Position numbers and translations under genes: made by a program
NCBI GenBank assembly: GCA_937944295.1
Contig: CALDZL010000067.1
Coordinates: 1-33,698 of the forward strand
DNA from: an uncultured Sphingorhabdus sp.
GTDB taxonomy: Bacteria > Pseudomonadota > Alphaproteobacteria > Sphingomonadales > Sphingomonadaceae
Reading direction: 5' to 3'
Length of the DNA: 33,698 nucleotides
Shown: one piece after another, positions 10,434 through 19,159 of the stretch
Layout of the letters: each line of letters starts with the position of its first letter
Numbering within the stretch: the first letter of the stretch is position 1
The notes under the pieces: generated by a model
What the model was told of the DNA's origin: nothing
Database searches by the model: none
The model's input: the letters and a program-made list of their open reading frames with translations, nothing else

Positions 10434-10736
10434 ATGTCCGCTGATTATGGTTCCTTTGCAACAGCTATTAAAGAAGCTGCAGGTGATGATATTGTACTAA
10501 TGTCAGAGCTTCGTATAGCTTTTTTTGATAGTGCTGATCGTCAACTTGATCTTTTAAGTCGTTCACGTTGTGATGCCAATTGGCAATATTCAGCGTGGAG
10601 GCTGCAAAGTTTAGCGGCAAGCTTTGGTGTAGAAGATATTAAAAATTTAGCGCATGCAGCCGTTGTAGGTGCACCAGGTGATCCTGTTGTGCTTCGGGAA
10701 TTGGGTGCAGCTATTGAAAAAATTAGAGACTGCTGA
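10434..10736 (+). CDS. Hpt-like four-helix protein with the phospho-acceptor His replaced by Trp
   Basis: DANWQYSAWRLQSLAASFGVEDI aligns by eye with the Hpt motif AAHxLKGxAxxxGA; W55 sits at the His position. Confidence 0.7.
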   Translation: MSADYGSFATAIKEAAGDDIVLMSELRIAFFDSADRQLDLLSRSRCDANWQYSAWRLQSLAASFGVEDIKNLAHAAVVGAPGDPVVLRELGAAIEKIRDC

Positions 10737-10856
10737 GTATAGAGACCTCTGGTTATAGCGTGAAGTTACGCCTATTCTTAAAAGAATAAAAATTCCAATT
10801 CTAATGCTATCATGTTAATATTAGGCCTGTAATAGGCTATTGAAGGATTTAAGTCA

Positions 10857-12047
10857 TTGGTTAGCATAGCTCTGTTAATGATCGAACAATCTCATAACAA
10901 AATCGCTACAGAGCAGATTAAAGTAGCAGGGGAACCTCTATTATATCACCAAATCGTTCAGCTTCGTAATTTTGGGATTAGCCGTTTCATAATAGCTGTA
11001 GAAAAAATCGATTCAATGACGCTGCAAATAGCTACAAACCTGCGCAGCGAAGGGATAGAAGTTGAATTTATAAGCCGCTTAGATGCTTTAGGTGATATAT
11101 TAGCAAGCGATGATTCATTTTTGATGATCTCTGATGGCGTATTGAGTAGCGATAAGCATATTGAAAATATGATGAATGCGCTTTCTTCTGAAATATTGGT
11201 GTTTGAGAATGATGATAAATTATCACGATTTGAATTAATTGATTTGAATTATCGATGGAGTGGCTTGGCAAGGTTAACAGGTGATATATTATCTTCTATT
11301 GAAAACCTGCCTGAAGATTCTGCCATTCAATCCACTTTATTGCGTATAGCACTACAACAAGACTGTATGTTAAAAGTCATAGAATCTGTGCCATCATCAT
11401 TGATAAGAATTACGGAACGATCTGCTGCCAAAAGTCTAAGCGAAGCTAAGATAAAATCTTCTCTTAAAGCTATCAATTTGCGAGGTTTCTGTGAAACTAT
11501 ATTATTCTACCCACTCATTCGTTTTTTATTACTCTATTTGTGGAGAGGTGGACAGTTTTCACTCTTGAATAAATATACCATAAATTATGGCTATCTTTTA
11601 TTTTTTGCTATAGCTATTATTTTCGCAATATTAGGATTTAGCATCGCTTCTTATATATTGGCAATTATAGCTTATTTTTGTTGCTGTTTTAGAAAAATCC
11701 AAAATAATTTAAAACCTAATGCAGATATTAAATCTGTGCAAATAATTAGCGATGTAAGTATATTCCTCATATTGATAGTAACAGTTCATACCAAAGATAA
11801 CCTTTGGAGCGTTAGTGGTGCCATTATAATATTTTTATTAGGATATTCTGCCCAAAGATTAAGTTTTGAGATAAATTATAATCGCTTTATTTTCTCATTT
11901 TGCGATATATTCTGCCTTATGGTTTTGGCTCTAATATTCGACATACAATCCTATGCAATAATAATAATATCTATATTATATGCTTTGTGGATATTTGGTG
12001 GAACAATCCTGTTGAACTCTCAGATTAGTGATAATTTAAAAAAATAA
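10857..12047 (+). CDS. Membrane protein with a degenerate nucleotidyltransferase-like N-terminus and a polytopic C-terminus resembling a degenerate CDP-alcohol phosphotransferase (TTG start)
   Basis: IKVAGEPLLYHQIVQLRNFGISRFIIAVE resembles NTP-transferase beta-alpha-beta; several TM helices after about residue 215; no GxGxR loop and no DGxxAR...D...D motif. Confidence 0.65.
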   Translation: MVSIALLMIEQSHNKIATEQIKVAGEPLLYHQIVQLRNFGISRFIIAVEKIDSMTLQIATNLRSEGIEVEFISRLDALGDILASDDSFLMISDGVLSSDKHIENMMNALSSEILVFENDDKLSRFELIDLNYRWSGLARLTGDILSSIENLPEDSAIQSTLLRIALQQDCMLKVIESVPSSLIRITERSAAKSLSEAKIKSSLKAINLRGFCETILFYPLIRFLLLYLWRGGQFSLLNKYTINYGYLLFFAIAIIFAILGFSIASYILAIIAYFCCCFRKIQNNLKPNADIKSVQIISDVSIFLILIVTVHTKDNLWSVSGAIIIFLLGYSAQRLSFEINYNRFIFSFCDIFCLMVLALIFDIQSYAIIIISILYALWIFGGTILLNSQISDNLKK

Positions 12048-12076
12048 TAAACCATCACTAAGTCTTCAAATTAAGC

Positions 12077-12116
12077 TTAAAACGAAATTAACTTTAATGC
12101 GCTAATGAGATAATAG
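12077..12116 (+). promoter_or_regulatory. Candidate CtrA-dependent promoter: TTAA-N7-TTAAC (12077-12092) over the -35, with -10-like TAATAG (12111-12116)
   Basis: Sequence read TTAAaacgaaaTTAAC; TTAACT then a 17-nt spacer then TAATAG, ending 18 nt before the GTG at 12135. Confidence 0.55.
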
Positions 12117-12134
12117 ATTAGAATAGGAAATTTT

Positions 12135-13118
12135 GTGTCTCAGGATTTTGAGCAAATATCATTTATGGAAAATGCGATGCAATGTGCGCGCAGTCTTACG
12201 GCTGCGCGGCGCAGTTTGCCTTATCTTATTTTCCCAGTAAATAGCTTCCCTATCGATGAATATTTATTATCGAATATAAAAAACAGTCTTTATAAAATTA
12301 TATATAATATTGAATGCTCAATTTTACAGCATGCAGAGATGTATAATAAAATTTCAGATAAGTCCCAAGCCTATCCCATATTGATGGAATCTGGTTTGAT
12401 GAATGATCCTGTTATTTTAGATGAACTTTTATCAATTTTTCGATTACAGAATCTAATATCGAGCAGTGATAGTGGTGAACATATTGCGGATAATTGGCGT
12501 AATGAGGCCAATGTGAGCAGATTTTCAGGTGATATTAAAGAGTGTTTAAATACTTTATCATTGGGTTTGAGCCGCGCTAAATCATTTGAGCTTGGTAATT
12601 TTTATGAACTTTCACCTGAAAATCTGCATCTAATAACATGGCGTATTTTAGCAACATTTGAGATTATTGATGGGGCAATTGATCCCAAATTAATGGATGC
12701 CACCCAAGATTGGTTGAATTGTTATAATGAAGCCGAGACAATAATGGCCTCTTCAGGTAAATTAATGTATTTACTACGCAATAACCCTAATTTAGAAATA
12801 GAATCTTTTTGGCGATACCGACATATAAATGCACCATTATTTATTGCATTATTAGAGTATAAAACATCGCTTAATAGATCTATGATTTTGGCTGTTTTGA
12901 CGGATAGATCACCGCTTCTATGCGCTTTATTATTTAGAGCTGTTGATATGGATAAAAATATAGCATTAGAAAATTTATCTATCATATTTAAAAAACAAAA
13001 GATTATGAGTAGTAATATATTTGTACAGATATCTGATGAATATCTATCGGTAGAACCCAAGATTGCATTACAAAATTTACATGAATGGTCAGATATAATG
13101 AGGTTGAAAAGTGGATAA
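12135..13118 (+). CDS. Predicted all-helical protein of unknown function (GTG start)
   Basis: Long ORF overlapping the next gene by 8 bp; helical composition, no recognised motif. Confidence 0.75.
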   Translation: MSQDFEQISFMENAMQCARSLTAARRSLPYLIFPVNSFPIDEYLLSNIKNSLYKIIYNIECSILQHAEMYNKISDKSQAYPILMESGLMNDPVILDELLSIFRLQNLISSSDSGEHIADNWRNEANVSRFSGDIKECLNTLSLGLSRAKSFELGNFYELSPENLHLITWRILATFEIIDGAIDPKLMDATQDWLNCYNEAETIMASSGKLMYLLRNNPNLEIESFWRYRHINAPLFIALLEYKTSLNRSMILAVLTDRSPLLCALLFRAVDMDKNIALENLSIIFKKQKIMSSNIFVQISDEYLSVEPKIALQNLHEWSDIMRLKSG

Positions 13119-14490
13119 TATCTCCGATGATATGATCATAGCTCATGTTGATGCAGATGGAAAATTGCTTTTTGCAGACCCTGCGTTGCGAAGGTTGCAC
13201 ATCCAAGCAGGCGGAAGCGATAATGGTAAATTTGCCATAGCGGCATTAGCGCGGATAGCGCAATTGACGCATAAATTAAAATTACCATTATCAAGAATGG
13301 TCCAAGTTGCAGATGATGGTTTTGATATTTCATTATGGGTTGATAGCCATTTAGAAGATAATATAGCCATATTATCGATATTAAATTGGAATGAAAAAGA
13401 GATCAGAGGATCTAAGGTTTCTGAAGAAGATGCATTACTATTTAATGATTTAGGTGAAGATATATTATTCTTAACAGATGATAATAGCGATATAATCTCA
13501 TTTCAGACTGGCAAGCGTAACGTGGAAAAATTCAGTAATTTTCTGGGTAAAAATATTTTCGATATATTGGATATCAATGACGATATACACGCAAATATTG
13601 AACAGACATTTGAGAGTAAAGATGAAATTGAAAGTATCATTATCAATTTGAATCAATATTTGGAACCTTATGACTTTTCAGCGATTACAAGGCTTAATGA
13701 TAAAGATGAGTTTTTAGGTTATGAATGTTATTTGAGCCCAATTACCAATGAATTTAAATCTAATGAAATTAATGAATCTGATAAAGATGATGTATCAGAA
13801 ATAAATATTGATGATATTTATCAAAATATGGTGGCGTCTCAATTAGCACCAGCAATTCGCCAGCCATTGGGTCGAATAATTGCGAATGCCGACACAATAG
13901 GCAGTAAATTAAACGGACCAATCAGAGAGAATTATGCCAATTATGCTAGAGATATTGCACGTGCTGCTCGTCATTTGGTAGAGATAATTGACGATCTTGG
14001 TGATTTGCAGGCAATTGAAAGACCAGATTTTAATATCGCCAAAGATGATATAGAATTGCATGATGTTGCTGACCGATTGGCGGGACTTTTAGCCCTAAAG
14101 GCTAATGAAAAGTCTATTGAGATTATTACGCCAGATAAGAATGATATGATCCATGCTGTTGGTGAGTTTAGGCGCGTGTTACAAATTGGACTTAATTTAT
14201 TGACCAATGCGATCCGATATTCGCCAAATGGGATAAGCGTTAGGATTATTGTTGGTTACGATAATGATATGGCATTTTTATCGGTACAGGATGAAGGTCC
14301 TGGTATTGATAAGCAACAGCAAGAAAAAATATTTGAAAAATTTGAAAGGCTGGGTCGAACTGGCGATGGAGGAAGTGGTTTGGGTCTATATATTTCAAAC
14401 CGCCTTGCAATAGCCATGGGTGGCAGCCTCAATATTGAGAGTGATATTGGTAAGGGGGCCTGTTTCACGCTTCATTTGCCTAAAAAATAA
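13111..14490 (+). CDS. PAS-like sensor histidine-kinase-type protein lacking the H-box histidine (GTG start)
   Basis: C-terminal HATPase: NLLTNAIRYSPNG (N), DEGPGID (G1), FEKFERLG (F), GGSGLGLYISNRLAIAMGG (G2). DHp segment reads LAPAIRQPLGRIIANADTI with no His. Confidence 0.9.
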   Translation: MDNISDDMIIAHVDADGKLLFADPALRRLHIQAGGSDNGKFAIAALARIAQLTHKLKLPLSRMVQVADDGFDISLWVDSHLEDNIAILSILNWNEKEIRGSKVSEEDALLFNDLGEDILFLTDDNSDIISFQTGKRNVEKFSNFLGKNIFDILDINDDIHANIEQTFESKDEIESIIINLNQYLEPYDFSAITRLNDKDEFLGYECYLSPITNEFKSNEINESDKDDVSEINIDDIYQNMVASQLAPAIRQPLGRIIANADTIGSKLNGPIRENYANYARDIARAARHLVEIIDDLGDLQAIERPDFNIAKDDIELHDVADRLAGLLALKANEKSIEIITPDKNDMIHAVGEFRRVLQIGLNLLTNAIRYSPNGISVRIIVGYDNDMAFLSVQDEGPGIDKQQQEKIFEKFERLGRTGDGGSGLGLYISNRLAIAMGGSLNIESDIGKGACFTLHLPKK

Positions 14491-14513
14491 GGGGCAATTA
14501 AAATACCCCTTAT
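14487..14513. terminator. Hairpin between convergent kinase-like gene and gltA
   Basis: ATAAGGGG - 11 nt - CCCCTTAT inverted repeat overlapping the stop codon. Confidence 0.5.
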
Positions 14514-14526
14514 AATCGGCTATATA

Positions 14527-15813
14527 TTAACGGTTTTCAACAGGAATATAATCGCGCTGTTCTGGCCCTGTGTAAAGTTGGCGGGGGCGTCCAATTTTTT
14601 GACCAGGATCAGAAATCATCTCATTCCATTGTGCTACCCAACCCACGGTGCGTGCTAATGCAAATAATACTGTGAACATTTCGGTCGGAAAGCCAATTGC
14701 TGATAATATGATACCTGAATAGAAATCAACGTTGGGATAGAGTTTTTTCTCTACAAAATAAGGGTCATTAAGAGCGATTTGTTCTAACTCGCGTGCCACG
14801 TCAAAAATAGGGTCAGTTACGCCCAATTTGGTCAATACTTCGTCTGCCGTTTTTTGCATAACGGTTGCGCGTGGATCATAATTTTTATAAACACGGTGAC
14901 CAAAGCCCATTAGACGGAATGGATCATTTTTATCTTTTGCACGCGCAATATATTCTGGAATACGGTCAACCGTACCAATTTCGCGCAGCATATTAAGGGC
15001 TGCTTCATTAGCCCCGCCATGCGCAGGACCCCATAAACAAGCAATTCCAGCAGCTATACATGCAAATGGGTTAGCGCCTGAGGATCCAGCCAAACGCACG
15101 GTAGATGTTGAAGCATTTTGCTCATGATCTGCATGTAATATAAAGATACGATCCATAGCGCGTTCAATAACGGGATCTACTTTATAGTCTTCTGCGGGAA
15201 CTCCAAATGTCATACGCAAGAAATTACCAGGATATGAGAGGCTATTATCTGGATAAACAAAGGGCTGTCCTATAGAATATTTATAGGCCATAGCCGCAAT
15301 AGTTGGCATTTTTGCAATTAAGCGATGACTTGAAATTTTACGATGTTCTGGATCATTAATATCTGTACTGTCGTGATAAAATGCACTTAGTGCACCAACA
15401 ACGCCGCACATAATAGCCATAGGGTGCGCATCACGGCGAAATCCGCTAAAGAATTTTGCTAATTGTTCGTGCAGCATTGTATGATTTGTGATGGTTGCTT
15501 TAAAAGTCTCTAACTCATTTTTGTTTGGTAATTCTCCATTAAGCAACAAATAAGATGTTTCCATGAAAGTAGAGTGTTCGGCTAATTGGCCGATAGGATA
15601 GCCGCCATGCAGCAATATACCCTTTCCCCCATCAATGAATGTAAGATCGGATTCACAACTAGCTGTTGAGGTGAAGCCTGGATCAAATGTGAAATTATCG
15701 GTTTGTGCGTATAATTTTCTTATATCTATAACATCTGGGCCAGTTGTAGCTTTTAGCACGGGAAATTCATAGTCTTTACCGCTTACTGATATTTTAGCTG
15801 TTTCATTCGACAT
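14527..15813 (-). CDS. gltA: Citrate synthase (ORF track start 15846; ATG at 15813 more plausible)
   Basis: [21 protein letters not shown] start; [47 protein letters not shown] and [15 protein letters not shown] motifs. Confidence 0.97.
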   Translation of the reverse strand: MSNETAKISVSGKDYEFPVLKATTGPDVIDIRKLYAQTDNFTFDPGFTSTASCESDLTFIDGGKGILLHGGYPIGQLAEHSTFMETSYLLLNGELPNKNELETFKATITNHTMLHEQLAKFFSGFRRDAHPMAIMCGVVGALSAFYHDSTDINDPEHRKISSHRLIAKMPTIAAMAYKYSIGQPFVYPDNSLSYPGNFLRMTFGVPAEDYKVDPVIERAMDRIFILHADHEQNASTSTVRLAGSSGANPFACIAAGIACLWGPAHGGANEAALNMLREIGTVDRIPEYIARAKDKNDPFRLMGFGHRVYKNYDPRATVMQKTADEVLTKLGVTDPIFDVARELEQIALNDPYFVEKKLYPNVDFYSGIILSAIGFPTEMFTVLFALARTVGWVAQWNEMISDPGQKIGRPRQLYTGPEQRDYIPVENR

Positions 15814-16115
15814 ACATAATCTCCAGATTGGCGAGAGATGTATCACTCTCGCAAATGTTAATTCAAAATTTAAGTCCCATCAGGGCGATATTCACCAATT
15901 TTTTTGCTGCATTTCAATCATGAAATGGCTGCATCACTATTTTTATATCTATGATTTATATACCCATCATTTACGATATACTCTTGGGGAAGATCATCAT
16001 TTGATGCAGATTGGACATGGAAGAATTTGATCATAAGGTCAAGATAAAACATAATGTTAGAGGGTAATTATTGCTATGATTTATGGAGAAATGATAGATA
16101 GCGGGCCTTGGTTTT

Positions 16116-18305
16116 ATGATATATATAATATCTATGAGAATGTTGTTCACACGTGATTTTCATTTATCTGTCTCTGCGCATTTTACTTCATTTGCCGCTA
16201 AGCTAGAATTATGGTTAGAAAAAGAAGCTGCACAATTACCACTCTATATCCCTATATTTGTTGGAATGGGAATTGCTGCTTGGTTTGCATTGGGGATAGA
16301 CAATTGGTTTTATATTATTGTTCCATCAAGCCTTTTGGTAATGATGGGTTTAGTTACGAAACTTAAATCACGTTTCAGTCTTGTCTTACTGATGATGGGT
16401 TTATCGATCATTATCGGATGGTCAGCTATTTCTATAAGGTCGTATAATGTTTCAGCACCTATATTAGGAAAACCATGGGTAGGCCATATTTATGGCCGAA
16501 TTGAACGAATAGAAAAATTACCTGCACGGGCATTAGTGAGGCTAATATTAGAAACTGAGGGTAGGCAATCACTTCCTAAAAAAATTCGTATCAATTTATC
16601 CAATGAACAATATGATGATAGCTTCACCAAAGGTTCAATCATCAAATCTAAAGTTAGATTATTGCCACCAACTGGGCCTGCTGTTCCAGGTGCCTATGAT
16701 TTTGCTCAGCGCGCTTGGTTTGAAGAACTTGGAGCAACAGGTTCTGCTTTGGGTAAGGTGCAATTGGTCACATCAGCGCAGGTTACTCTCAACCTCTCTA
16801 ATACGCGCGATCAAATAGCCACTAAGGTGAGAGAAAAGATTCCAGGCAGAGCTGGCGCGATAGGAGCAACATTAGCATCGGGAGACAGAGGCGCGATTGC
16901 CATGGAAGATGCAGAGGCTATGCGCCGTAGCGGTATGGCTCATTTGCTCGCAATTAGCGGTTTACACGTATCGGCCATAGTCATGATGAGTTTTTTTATC
17001 ATTGCCAAAATATTATCCTTATTCCCAATCTTTGCACTACGAAATAAAGTCCCAATTTACGCGGCTTCTGTAGCGGCATTGATTGCGATTTTTTATACCA
17101 TTTTAACAGGTGCACAGGTACCTACGATAAGGGCCTGTATCGCTGCTTGTTTGGTTTTAATAGCTCTGGTAATGGGGCGCGACCCTCTAACGCTTCGGTT
17201 GGTGGCTTTTGCAGCTTTATTCATCATGCTTATCATGCCCGAAGTATTGGTTGGGCCAAGCTTTCAATTAAGCTTCGCAGCAGTTGCTACCATTATTACA
17301 TTGCATGAAACAAAATTTATGCAAAATTTGGTACACAGAAGAGAAGAGTTTTGGCTAAAAGCGCTAGGGCGTTTTTTATTGTCGCTTCTCATAACGGGGC
17401 TTTTCATCGAAATAGCGCTTGCTCCCATTGCATTATATCATTTTCAAAAAACGGGCATTTATGGCGCTCTAGCCAATATGATTGCAATCCCGCTCACAAC
17501 ATTCATCATCATTCCTGCAGGTATAACAGCATTTGTTCTTGATATAATAAATTTAGGAGCACCATTTTGGTGGATATGCGGTCAATCCATCGAAATAATA
17601 TTAAAATTAGCACATTATGTGAGCAATCTACCTGCTGCCATTACTACAGTCGCAGCTGTAAATATAAATCTATTTGCGGTGATAATATTATCAGGACTTA
17701 TATTGATGGTCGTGAAATCGAATTTTAAATTGCTTGCAATTGGTCCGCTTTCAATGGCTTTTCTATTTTTATTACGTACGCCATCACCAGATATATTGAT
17801 AACGGGTGATGGACAGCATTTGGCTGTTAAAAACAATATAGATAAAGGCGATGAGATGCTATTGCTGCGGACTAGAGCAGGCAGCTATGTTCGCGAACTG
17901 CTCAATGAAAATGCAGGATATGATGGTGAGGCATCTGATATAGCCAATTGGCCTGGAGCGCAATGCTCTCTTGATGTTTGCATCATTATATTAGAAAAAG
18001 AACAAAGGGATAGCAAGCAAGGCTCATGGACATTATTAGCAACTATATCAAATTATTTTGTGCCGCGCTTAGAATTGGCCGCTGCTTGCAAGAGAGTCGA
18101 TATTGCAGTTAGTAACCGTTATTTACCTTATGACTGTAAACCGAAGAGATTAAAAATTGATCGAGCCTATCATGATAAGAGCGGCGGCGTTGCCATATAT
18201 TTATCATCAGGTCGGATTAGGACTGTAGCATCTGAACATCGCCATTTGCCATGGTCTGAATATAATGAAGACCGGCTGACGACCTACCCTCCCAAGAAGC
18301 AATAA
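16116..18305 (+). CDS. comEC: ComEC/Rec2-family competence protein
   Basis: GLHVSAIVMMSF (SGLH motif), PTIRACIAACLVL, PSFQLSFAAVATII; polytopic. Confidence 0.92.
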   Translation: MIYIISMRMLFTRDFHLSVSAHFTSFAAKLELWLEKEAAQLPLYIPIFVGMGIAAWFALGIDNWFYIIVPSSLLVMMGLVTKLKSRFSLVLLMMGLSIIIGWSAISIRSYNVSAPILGKPWVGHIYGRIERIEKLPARALVRLILETEGRQSLPKKIRINLSNEQYDDSFTKGSIIKSKVRLLPPTGPAVPGAYDFAQRAWFEELGATGSALGKVQLVTSAQVTLNLSNTRDQIATKVREKIPGRAGAIGATLASGDRGAIAMEDAEAMRRSGMAHLLAISGLHVSAIVMMSFFIIAKILSLFPIFALRNKVPIYAASVAALIAIFYTILTGAQVPTIRACIAACLVLIALVMGRDPLTLRLVAFAALFIMLIMPEVLVGPSFQLSFAAVATIITLHETKFMQNLVHRREEFWLKALGRFLLSLLITGLFIEIALAPIALYHFQKTGIYGALANMIAIPLTTFIIIPAGITAFVLDIINLGAPFWWICGQSIEIILKLAHYVSNLPAAITTVAAVNINLFAVIILSGLILMVVKSNFKLLAIGPLSMAFLFLLRTPSPDILITGDGQHLAVKNNIDKGDEMLLLRTRAGSYVRELLNENAGYDGEASDIANWPGAQCSLDVCIIILEKEQRDSKQGSWTLLATISNYFVPRLELAAACKRVDIAVSNRYLPYDCKPKRLKIDRAYHDKSGGVAIYLSSGRIRTVASEHRHLPWSEYNEDRLTTYPPKKQ

Positions 18306-18360
18306 GCTGGCCTTGAGAGAGCAAGTCAATCTTTAAAATTAAACTTATGAAGAGCCCTCT

Positions 18361-19062
18361 TTAGTGATAACGCCGTAATAGACCTGCTAAAGTTCCTTGG
18401 ATAGCGACTTCTTCGGCGGGATAGATTTGCGGTTCATAGGCTACATTGGCAGGGTCCAATTGAATGTTAGGACCATTTTTACGCAGATATTTAAGCGTCG
18501 CTTCTTCATTACGGACAAGCGCAACTACAATTTCTCCATCACGCGCTGTTTGTGTACGCTTAATCAGCGCATAATCGCCATCAAAAATACCTGCCTCGAC
18601 CATAGAATCTCCAGAAACTTCAAGAGCATAATGCTCCCCCGAACCAAGCAATGCAAGCGGAACAGCAAGACTGTTTTGTCCTTCCATAGCTTCAATGGGA
18701 ACGCCAGCGGCAATTTTACCATGTAAGGGTATTTCGATGACATCATTAGCAGCAACGGGAATAGAATTGGCTGGTAAATCGGGTAAAGACTTTTTCTGCA
18801 CAGTTTCAATAATATCTTTATTGAGTTTAACAGCTGTTTCTTGGCCCATATCGGGTAATTTGATAACTTCTAATGCTCTGGCTCGATTGGGTAATCTTCT
18901 TAGGAAACTACGCTCTTCCAAGGCCGATATTAACCTATGAATTCCTGATTTTGATTTTAATCCAAGAGCCTCTTTCATTTCTTCGAAAGAGGGTGAAATA
19001 CCCGTTTCTTCTAAACGTTGGTGGATGAAATTTAACAGTTCAAATTGTTTGGCTGTAAGCAT
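18361..19062 (-). CDS. lexA: LexA SOS repressor
   Basis: [51 protein letters not shown] cleavage site ([11 protein letters not shown]), GDSMVEAGI catalytic Ser region. Confidence 0.97.
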   Translation of the reverse strand: MLTAKQFELLNFIHQRLEETGISPSFEEMKEALGLKSKSGIHRLISALEERSFLRRLPNRARALEVIKLPDMGQETAVKLNKDIIETVQKKSLPDLPANSIPVAANDVIEIPLHGKIAAGVPIEAMEGQNSLAVPLALLGSGEHYALEVSGDSMVEAGIFDGDYALIKRTQTARDGEIVVALVRNEEATLKYLRKNGPNIQLDPANVAYEPQIYPAEEVAIQGTLAGLLRRYH

Positions 19063-19080
19063 TTTTTGATCCTTAATGGG

Positions 19081-19095
19081 GAACGTTTAAAGAAC
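19081..19095 (-). promoter_or_regulatory. SOS/LexA box upstream of lexA (GTTC-N7-GTTC on the minus strand)
   Basis: Plus strand reads gaacgtttaaagaac; about 18 nt upstream of the lexA ATG; an 11-bp-phased imperfect half-site aaac follows at 19103-19106. Confidence 0.85.
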
Positions 19096-19159
19096 AATTA
19101 AGAAACAAAAGGGGTTAAGTCAAGTCATTTCCAACATTAATTAGAAATTTCTATAGTTA

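Noticed and set aside
12015-12028. 14-mer aactctcagattag shared with 29996-30009
   Set aside because: A match of this length is expected by chance in a window this size; contexts unrelated.
15910-15927. CATTTC-aatcat-GAAATG dyad upstream of gltA
   Set aside because: Only a 6-bp AT-rich stem; no supporting motif for a terminator or operator.
18306-18360. Possible terminator between convergent comEC and lexA (gaagagccctcttt)
   Set aside because: Loop would be only about 2 nt; not a credible hairpin by eye.
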